Shown piece after piece: positions 6,698-11,544 of a stretch of 12,746 nt of DNA. The notes beneath the pieces are model-generated. The model made no database searches. It saw only the letters and a list, made by a program, of their open reading frames with translations, and was not told where the DNA came from. The stretch covers positions 1 to 12,746 of the forward strand of contig JAIRXN010000235.1 in NCBI GenBank assembly GCA_031268245.1, read 5' to 3'. The stretch comes from Treponema sp. GTDB taxonomy: Bacteria; Spirochaetota; Spirochaetia; Treponematales; Breznakiellaceae. Numbering within the stretch: the stretch's first letter is position 1; each line of letters opens with the position of its first letter. Position numbers and translations under genes: made by a program.

Positions 6698-7732
6698 TTA
6701 ACGGTTCGGCTTTGCAATGGCGGAACGGATATTGATGTACTTGTAGGGATCCACCACATCGGAACCGATATGCACCTCGTAATGGAGATGGGGGCCTGTT
6801 GAAAGACCGGTATTCCCGATATAACCGATGGTCTCACCCTGCTGTACCCGCTGACCCGCCTTTGCCTTGGCATATTGAAGATGCGCATAACGGGTATAGT
6901 AGCCGTGCTTGTGTTTAATGATAATGTAGTTACCGAAGCCGTCCTTGTCAAAATCAATAGTTACAACCTGACCGTCTGCGGTTGCAACAACCGGATCTCC
7001 CTGACGGTATGTGGAAAGGTCGATACCCTTGTGGATATAGTACTGACCGGTAAAAGGACTCTCATTCTGTCCGAAGTACATGCTGATGTGCCCGATTCCG
7101 CCCTTGATCGGCCAGATACTGGGGATCTCGGTCAAAAGGGCGCTCTGGGAGTTAAGCATGGCCCCAATCTCCTTGACCGGCTCCACTGCGGAGGAGAGGA
7201 AACCGGAGAGACGGCGCACGTCGTCCACTTCCTGAAGCAGTCCGTCGGGAGTTTCCTTCATATCAAAAAAGAAGGAGAGATCTCCCGGAGCCGCCGTCCC
7301 TTCCCGGCCTCTTACTTCCGCTCCCAGTGCGTCAAGGGTGCCGGAGAGGGCCGATTCAAAACCTTTCGCTTCCTTGAGCAAAACAGCGGTTTCATCCCGA
7401 AGCTGATCCAGGCTGGCCTGAACGTCCTGAAGGCGGCTGTTCTTATTGCTTAGAATTCCTCTGGCGTTGCTGTAGGAAGCCCCATACCAGACAAGGGCGG
7501 CAATAAAACCGGCCATGACCAGAAAAAAGCAGCAAATTGAAAAAACGGTGATGTGGAGGCTGTAGACCTTTTTTTCCGAATGGGGAACAAAAACAACGGT
7601 ATAACGGTGGATTAAGGCCCTGCCGATGGCCCTGAAAAATGCAGAAAAAACCCTGGTCACGGCTATGGCCGCTTCCTTTACCCTCTGAACCAGACTGTTT
7701 TCAAAGCGTTTATACTCATGGACTGAAGCCAC
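6698..7732 (-). CDS. Membrane-anchored M23 (LytM-type) peptidase
   Basis: A 344-residue peptidoglycan endopeptidase candidate. Residues 1-58 form a basic, partly amphipathic cytoplasmic tail; 59-83 is a single transmembrane helix (ITVFSICCFFLVMAGFIAALVWYG); about 93-125 is a coiled-coil-like stretch; the M23 domain occupies about 206-335. All zinc and catalytic positions are present: His234 and Asp238 in HKGID, His284 in RYAHL, His315 and His317 in GPHLHYE. It is therefore likely active, unlike the degenerate EnvC/NlpD type. The start is GTG at 7732 with a strong GAGG six bases upstream. It heads the operon with bactofilin, yaaR and ricT and has its own promoter with an embedded dyad. The cytoplasmic tail could be the bactofilin contact, which would couple an internal scaffold to periplasmic wall cleavage; that is inference. 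No symbol assigned. Confidence 0.92.
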   Translation of the reverse strand: MASVHEYKRFENSLVQRVKEAAIAVTRVFSAFFRAIGRALIHRYTVVFVPHSEKKVYSLHITVFSICCFFLVMAGFIAALVWYGASYSNARGILSNKNSRLQDVQASLDQLRDETAVLLKEAKGFESALSGTLDALGAEVRGREGTAAPGDLSFFFDMKETPDGLLQEVDDVRRLSGFLSSAVEPVKEIGAMLNSQSALLTEIPSIWPIKGGIGHISMYFGQNESPFTGQYYIHKGIDLSTYRQGDPVVATADGQVVTIDFDKDGFGNYIIIKHKHGYYTRYAHLQYAKAKAGQRVQQGETIGYIGNTGLSTGPHLHYEVHIGSDVVDPYKYINIRSAIAKPNR

Positions 7733-7761
7733 TATTCACCTCATACAAATTATTACTCTTC

Positions 7762-7791
7762 ATTCTACCTTGACTCCGTTAACTCTGTCAA
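7762..7791 (-). promoter_or_regulatory. Sigma70-type promoter of the M23-bactofilin-yaaR-ricT operon
   Basis: On the minus strand TTGACA (7791-7786, 6/6), an 18-base spacer and TAGAAT (7767-7762, 5/6). The predicted start near 7755 gives a leader of about 22 bases that holds GAGG before the GTG start. The AT-rich palindrome TTTTATATAAAA (7793-7804), just upstream of the -35, could act as an UP element. No terminator with a U-tract is seen between this promoter and the end of the oxidoreductase operon, so read-through from upstream is also possible. Confidence 0.65.
7770..7791. promoter_or_regulatory. 22-bp dyad overlapping the -35/spacer, candidate operator
   Basis: The sequence has the form TTGAC-N3-GTTAAC-N3-GTCAA, symmetric at 16 of 22 positions around the centre of GTTAAC. 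It covers the -35 box and most of the spacer of the M23 operon promoter, where a bound dimer would block RNA polymerase. One outer arm is needed for the -35 itself, but the other arm and the central GTTAAC are not. No regulator gene is adjacent, so the binding protein is unknown. Confidence 0.45.
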
Positions 7792-7814
7792 CTTTTATAT
7801 AAAAATCGGCATAA

Positions 7815-8348
7815 TCAGAGCGCTTTATAACCGGATTCAATAGCCTGGACGTTCAAGGGAATGAATTTATGCTTGTCGGGACTGAAAAAATGTTCCAAAA
7901 TACCCTGAATTCCATTAACCGACAGGGCTCCGGTAAGCTTTGCCATGGCTCCCAGGGCCACCATATTGGCAATTCGTATATTCCCAAGCTTTTCGGCAAG
8001 CCCCGTAGCCTCCAGTTTGACAACTTTTATGTCTTTCCGGCGGGGATCTTCCTTTACCAGGCTTGAATTTATCAGCATGAGTCCCCCCGGCTTGAGACTT
8101 TCCTCGCAGAGGGGCAGGGAATCGCCGTTCATCACGAGAACCGAATCGGGACGGGTTACCAGGGGGCTGGCGATCTCCCTATCGGAAACAATAACACCGG
8201 CCCTGGCGATACCGCCCCGTTTTTCGGCTCCGTAAAAGGGGAAAAAGCTGACATTCTTCCCCTCTTTCATGGCGCAGTACACCCATATCTGTCCCAGAGA
8301 GATGATTCCCTGACCGCCAAAGCCTGCAAAAAACGATTTCTCTGTCAT
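7815..8348 (-). CDS. 2-oxoacid:ferredoxin oxidoreductase, gamma subunit
   Basis: A 177-residue protein of the pyruvate/2-oxoacid ferredoxin oxidoreductase gamma family, the catalytic domain III that helps bind CoA and close the active site. Seen in the sequence: GFGGQGIISLGQI (9-21), the family's nucleotide-binding-like opening, and FYGAEKRGGIARAGVIVSD (38-56) with the expected acidic/glycine-rich pattern, followed by IRIANMVALGAMAKLTG in the second half. Length is normal for a stand-alone gamma subunit. The ATG at 8348 has AGAGG six bases upstream, starting within the TAG stop of the beta subunit (9-bp gap). It is the last gene of the delta-alpha-beta-gamma operon. The sequence does not identify the substrate; 2-oxoisovalerate (Vor) and 2-oxoglutarate (Kor) enzymes share this subunit type. 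Confidence 0.9.
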   Translation of the reverse strand: MTEKSFFAGFGGQGIISLGQIWVYCAMKEGKNVSFFPFYGAEKRGGIARAGVIVSDREIASPLVTRPDSVLVMNGDSLPLCEESLKPGGLMLINSSLVKEDPRRKDIKVVKLEATGLAEKLGNIRIANMVALGAMAKLTGALSVNGIQGILEHFFSPDKHKFIPLNVQAIESGYKAL

Positions 8349-8357
8349 TATATACCT

Positions 8358-9113
8358 CTACAGTGTGTTTTTGATTTCGCCCAGGGGGAAAACCGGGATC
8401 ATGTTCTTTTCAAGCCACTCTACGGACTGAAGGGGCTCCATACTCCAATTTGTGGGACACTGGGAGAGAACTTCCACCATGGTGAAACCCTTGCCCTGCA
8501 TCTGCGCCTCAAATGCCTTTTTGATGTACGTTTTGGTCTTGCGTACATTGGCCGCATTGTTCACCGCTCCCCTGGCAATGTACCGGCTGCCTTCCAGCGT
8601 TGCCAGCAGTTCCCCGACCCGGATGGGATAGCCCATACCCGCGGCATCGGGGTCACGGCCATTGGGAGCAGTAGCCGCCTTCTGGCCTACCAGCGTGGTG
8701 GGGGCCATCTGGCCTCCGGTCATGCCGTAAATGGCGTTATTCACGAAGATCGTGGTGAATTTCTCTCCCCTGTTGGCCGCATGGATCATCTCCGCCGTGC
8801 CGATGGCAGCCATGTCGCCGTCACCCTGGTAGCAGATTACCAGCCGGTCGGGGAGCACTCTTTTGATGCCTGTGGCCGCGGCAGGCGTCCTCCCGTGAGG
8901 GGGCTGCACCGAATCGAAATCAAAGTAGAGATCCGCCCAGATGGCGCAGCCCACAGGATTGGTGATAAGGGCCCTTTCCCGCAATCCCATTTCATCAACA
9001 AGTTCGGTGATGATCCTGTGGATCACCCCATGCCCGCAGCCGGCGCAGTACTTGGTCTGCACCTTATACAAACTGTCAGGATGCCCGTATAACTTAAGTC
9101 TAGAATCCTTCAT
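8358..9113 (-). CDS. 2-oxoacid:ferredoxin oxidoreductase, beta subunit (TPP-binding)
   Basis: A 251-residue subunit that binds thiamine diphosphate and passes electrons toward ferredoxin. Diagnostic parts: YCAGCGHG (22-29) with Cys23 and Cys26, NPVGCA with Cys56, the TPP/Mg motif beginning GDGD (97-100) and ending VNNAIYGMTGGQMAPTT (124-140). These cysteines match the beta-subunit cluster ligands; a further cysteine lies in SQCPTNW toward the C-terminus. The C-terminal part (about 180-251) is the usual lid. The ATG overlaps the alpha-subunit stop as ATGA, so the two are translationally coupled, fitting the 1:1 catalytic core. The enzyme decarboxylates a 2-oxoacid to an acyl-CoA while reducing ferredoxin, or runs in reverse. 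Substrate not determined from sequence. Confidence 0.93.
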   Translation of the reverse strand: MKDSRLKLYGHPDSLYKVQTKYCAGCGHGVIHRIITELVDEMGLRERALITNPVGCAIWADLYFDFDSVQPPHGRTPAAATGIKRVLPDRLVICYQGDGDMAAIGTAEMIHAANRGEKFTTIFVNNAIYGMTGGQMAPTTLVGQKAATAPNGRDPDAAGMGYPIRVGELLATLEGSRYIARGAVNNAANVRKTKTYIKKAFEAQMQGKGFTMVEVLSQCPTNWSMEPLQSVEWLEKNMIPVFPLGEIKNTL

Positions 9114-10228
9114 TTTCCGATTATCTCCCTGGCTTTGGCGAAAACCTCTTCCTCCGTAGGGATCATTCCCCCGGAATGACCCAGCAAGTGTACCGGGGCT
9201 GCGGCAATACCGGGATTCTTCCGCACCGCTTCGAGCACACTCAAGTTTACATCCTCCACAAGCTGCCCGAGACTCATCTCGACAACGAGAAGCGGCTTCC
9301 CGTTTGCCGCAATAGCTGCCAGCGCTTCAAAGGGAAAGGGCCAGAGACTGATGGGCCTGAAGAGGGCAAGCTTTATTCCCGCCTCCTCCGCCAGCATCTT
9401 TGCGCCGAGGCTTACCCTGGCGCTCGTGCCGTATGCCACCAGGGTGAGATCTGCGTCCGAAGCGCCATGCGGCACACCGGTATATTCAAAACGGATTTCT
9501 TTGGCCTTTATCTCTTCGTAACGGACAAAACGGGCGCGGGTTTTCGCTTCCAGTTCCGCGGGAACAAGATTAATCGAGGTGATGTGAACCGCTTCGGCCC
9601 TCTTTCCACCCGCACGTTCCTGCATTTTGCCGGCGATCCAGTCCCTCTGCGGCAGTTCTGTAAGAGACCTTTCCGGGGGAAGCACAACGCCTTCCATCAT
9701 CTGACCGATCATACCGTCGGCCTGGAGGATAACGGGCATACGGTACTGATCCGCCAGATCAAAGGCCAGCGCCGTCAAATCGGCGCATTCCTGAACACTT
9801 TTGGGGGCCAGTACGATGCAATGGTAATCTCCATGGCCGCCGCCCCTGGTGGACTGAAAGTAGTCGCTCTGCGCAGGGGCTATGGAACCCAGACCCGGCC
9901 CGCCCCGGACTACATTGACAATGACGCAGGGCACATCCGCTCCGGCGGCGTAACTGATACCTTCCTGTTTAAGACTTATGCCGGGGCTGGAAGAGGAAGT
10001 CATGGCCCTGGCCCCTGCGCATGAAGCGCCGTACACCATGTTGATGGCCGCAGTCTCACTTTCAGCCTGAATGAAGACCCTGCCCCGTTCAAGCATATTC
10101 TTTGCCATGTAGGCGATAAGCTCATTCTGCGGGGTAATGGGATAACCAAAGTAGGCGCCGCAGCCCGCCCTGATGGCCGCCTCGGCGATGGCATCGTTCC
10201 CCTTCATCAAAACTTTTTCTTCACTCAT
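9110..10228 (-). CDS. vorB: 2-oxoacid:ferredoxin oxidoreductase, alpha subunit (VorB type)
   Basis: A 372-residue alpha subunit with the pyrimidine-binding domain first (MKGNDAIAEAAIRAGCGAYFGYPITPQNE, residues 8-36; Glu55 in QAESE; TSSSSPGISLKQEGISY, 77-93; VNVVRGGPGLG, 104-114) and domain II in the last third (LTLVAYGTSARVSLGAKML, then GHSGGMIPTEEEV near the end). No ferredoxin or gamma domain is fused. The opening and the SSSSPGISLKQEG block are those of proteins commonly named VorB (3-methyl-2-oxobutanoate dehydrogenase subunit), which would mean oxidation of branched-chain 2-oxoacids to acyl-CoA; KorA-type 2-oxoglutarate enzymes are close relatives, so the symbol is tentative. The ATG overlaps the delta-subunit stop by ATGA, and its own stop overlaps beta the same way. 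Confidence 0.9.
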   Translation of the reverse strand: MSEEKVLMKGNDAIAEAAIRAGCGAYFGYPITPQNELIAYMAKNMLERGRVFIQAESETAAINMVYGASCAGARAMTSSSSPGISLKQEGISYAAGADVPCVIVNVVRGGPGLGSIAPAQSDYFQSTRGGGHGDYHCIVLAPKSVQECADLTALAFDLADQYRMPVILQADGMIGQMMEGVVLPPERSLTELPQRDWIAGKMQERAGGKRAEAVHITSINLVPAELEAKTRARFVRYEEIKAKEIRFEYTGVPHGASDADLTLVAYGTSARVSLGAKMLAEEAGIKLALFRPISLWPFPFEALAAIAANGKPLLVVEMSLGQLVEDVNLSVLEAVRKNPGIAAAPVHLLGHSGGMIPTEEEVFAKAREIIGK

Positions 10229-10455
10229 GCTCTACCCTCCTTAAGTTCAAACACCGTGATGCATACATCCGGGCAGACAGTATAGCAATTTCCGCAGGCA
10301 ATACACTTTTCTGCATGCACAGGCGTGGAAGGATACACTCCAAAGGAGTTGGCTCCTGTATCCTGCTCCAATACCTTTACCGGACAGGCCCTGATGCACA
10401 AAAGGCAGCCCTTACACAGTTCCCTGTCAATCTCTACTTTTCCCTTCTTCGCCAT
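10225..10455 (-). CDS. 2-oxoacid:ferredoxin oxidoreductase, delta subunit (2[4Fe-4S] ferredoxin)
   Basis: A 76-residue protein with two [4Fe-4S] motifs: CKGCLLCIRACPV (Cys14, 17, 20, 24) and CIACGNCYTVCPD (Cys51, 54, 57, 61). The 26-residue stretch between them, GANSFGVYPSTPVHAEK in part, is characteristic of the Vor/Kor delta subunit rather than of a free clostridial ferredoxin. It relays electrons from the TPP-bearing core to soluble ferredoxin. The start is ATG 10455 with AGGAG five bases upstream. It is the first gene of the operon, followed by alpha with a 4-bp overlap. The promoter must lie in the divergent gap to the right, but I could not pick a convincing pair of hexamers there. Confidence 0.93.
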   Translation of the reverse strand: MAKKGKVEIDRELCKGCLLCIRACPVKVLEQDTGANSFGVYPSTPVHAEKCIACGNCYTVCPDVCITVFELKEGRA

Positions 10456-10558
10456 GGCGTCTCCTGTTCGCTGGGATACATACTATTTGAGCTTCTTCCA
10501 AAACTCCGGCTTCGAAACAAACTCTTATATCCAATTTATAAAAAATCAGGGGAAATAG

Positions 10559-10613
10559 CTACTATGAGGTGAAAAACGCAAGCCTATAGCTGTTATTTTT
10601 TAACTCATAGCAG
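10559..10613. repeat. Long imperfect inverted repeat in the divergent intergenic region
   Basis: CTATGAGGTGAAAAA (10562-10576) pairs with TTTTTTAACTCATAG (10596-10610): 13 Watson-Crick pairs, one G-T pair and one mismatch, around a 19-base loop that could itself form a small AGC/GCT stem. Two more pairs (10559-10560 with 10612-10613) are possible past a mismatch. It lies in the 238-bp gap between the ferredoxin subunit gene (minus) and the response regulator gene (plus). The rest of the gap is AT-rich. A possible -10 TATATT (10663-10668) precedes the regulator but has no good -35. The repeat could be an operator for either gene or an RNA hairpin. Confidence 0.5.
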
Positions 10614-10693
10614 GTGGAAATTTTTATCTTTTTGTTGCTTTTCCGGCGAATGCACCGCATTCTATATTTACCTTGCCAAGTAATCATAAATTT

Positions 10694-11434
10694 ATGATAC
10701 AGCTAGCCATTATTGATAGCTGTGAAGAAGACCGGAATAGAACCGTTTCCTTCTTCGAGACTCAAAAGGATATCAGGGTAAGCGCCGTTGGAGCCAATGC
10801 CTACGATGCCATTGTCCTTGCAAGCCGGAAGCCGGAAATCCTCATCATGGATTTGGAAGACAAAGAAATTATTGATGAACCATCCGTACTTCCCATCATA
10901 AGGCGCCGTTCTCCCAATACGTCTATAATCATCTATACCCATGCCGAGGATGAAGAACACATATTCAGAAGCTTTTCCGGCGGCATATACGGCTACCTTC
11001 TCAAATGCGGTAATCTGGATGAACTGGCCTCCGCCGTCCGGAATATCCATGCAGGAGATTATTTTTTCTGTTACCGGATAATGGCGAAACTTCTGCACAT
11101 TGTTCCTCAACTCGTCTGGCCCCGGAAGAGCCGGGGAGGCCCTCTCGGTGAATATGAAACCGTCCTGCCTTCAAGTCTCTCAAGATCGGAATTGCGGATC
11201 ATGTTTTATCTGGGCCAGAACAATTCCAATCGTGAAATTGCCTCTTACATGAATATGACGGAAGGAACAATCCGTAACAAAATCTCTTCGGCCCTGCAGA
11301 AAACAGGGCTGCGGACCCGGGGCGAACTGGCTGTCTTTGCCCTTAAAAGCGGAATCAACTGCCCCGGCAGAAACAGGCATGACAATAATCATGGAGGTTC
11401 AACCGGGCCGGATATGAGAAGGTTCCCCTTCTGA
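10694..11434 (+). CDS. NarL/FixJ-type response regulator (receiver + LuxR HTH), orphan
   Basis: A 246-residue DNA-binding response regulator. The receiver domain spans about 1-120: Asp8 (AIIDSCEEDR), probable phospho-acceptor Asp53 (ILIMDLED), Thr82 (IIIYTHA) and Lys104 (GYLLKCG). The usual acidic pair is only half kept, since the residue after Asp8 is Ser, though Glu11 and Glu12 follow. The LuxR-type helix-turn-helix is at about 162-218 (LSRSELRIMFYLGQNNSNREIASYMNMTEGTIRNKISSALQKTGL). A polar tail of about 25 residues follows, longer than usual. I prefer ATG 10694 over an in-frame TTG 21 bases upstream because the ATG gives the standard receiver opening MIQLAIID; neither has a clear Shine-Dalgarno. 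No histidine kinase is in the window. The gene is divergent from the oxidoreductase operon, which is therefore a possible target. A short hairpin (AGAAGG-TTCC-CCTTCT, 11417-11432) overlaps the stop region but lacks a U-tract. Confidence 0.9.
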   Translation: MIQLAIIDSCEEDRNRTVSFFETQKDIRVSAVGANAYDAIVLASRKPEILIMDLEDKEIIDEPSVLPIIRRRSPNTSIIIYTHAEDEEHIFRSFSGGIYGYLLKCGNLDELASAVRNIHAGDYFFCYRIMAKLLHIVPQLVWPRKSRGGPLGEYETVLPSSLSRSELRIMFYLGQNNSNREIASYMNMTEGTIRNKISSALQKTGLRTRGELAVFALKSGINCPGRNRHDNNHGGSTGPDMRRFPF

Positions 11435-11448
11435 ACAGCCTCAATTAA

Positions 11449-11477
11449 TAGACATAATCGGGAGAATGGCTTAAAAT
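11449..11477 (+). promoter_or_regulatory. Sigma70-type promoter of xylB
   Basis: TAGACA (11449-11454, 5/6), a 17-base spacer and TAAAAT (11472-11477, 5/6). The predicted start near 11484 falls inside the left arm of the adjacent inverted repeat and gives a leader of about 60 bases carrying the xylB Shine-Dalgarno GGGAGG (11531-11536), eight bases before the ATG. An alternative -10, CATAAT (11453-11458), has only a poor -35. Confidence 0.6.
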
Positions 11478-11519
11478 ACTCTCTGTTCCAAAGTCTTTCA
11501 GATTTTGGAACAGAGAGTA
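11477..11519. promoter_or_regulatory. Strong inverted repeat at the xylB transcription start, candidate operator
   Basis: Perfect 16-bp arms, TACTCTCTGTTCCAAA (11477-11492) and its complement (11504-11519), separated by 11 bases that could pair four more steps (one G-T) to leave a 3-base loop. There is no U-tract after it on the plus strand, and it begins at the last base of the xylB -10, so a full RNA hairpin would not form on a transcript starting near 11484. That favours a protein-binding site, such as a sugar-responsive repressor, over a terminator. On the minus strand four T follow it, but no minus-strand gene reads into it. Confidence 0.6.
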
Positions 11520-11544
11520 AAAGTATTGCGGGGAGGTATCAATC

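Noticed and set aside
6681..6698. GGCT-CCTG-AGCC hairpin between the M23 and bactofilin genes
   Set aside because: Only four base pairs, no U-tract, and it lies within a 15-bp gap of an operon; not a terminator.
9176..10024. Long plus-strand open frame (282 codons) opposite the alpha subunit
   Set aside because: The opposite strand encodes a clear VorB-type protein throughout; the plus-strand translation has no recognisable family, domain or suitable ribosome site.
10456..10672. Promoter for the oxidoreductase operon
   Set aside because: Several weak hexamer pairs (for example TTGCGT-17-CTATTT on the minus strand) were found but none matched well enough to report.
11417..11432. AGAAGG-TTCC-CCTTCT hairpin at the end of the response regulator gene
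   Set aside because: Six-bp stem overlapping the coding end and no following T run, so it is not supported as an intrinsic terminator.
11477..11519. The xylB-proximal inverted repeat as a terminator for the response regulator gene
   Set aside because: What follows on the plus strand is AAAAGTATTGCG, without a T run, and the xylB -10 ends at its first base.
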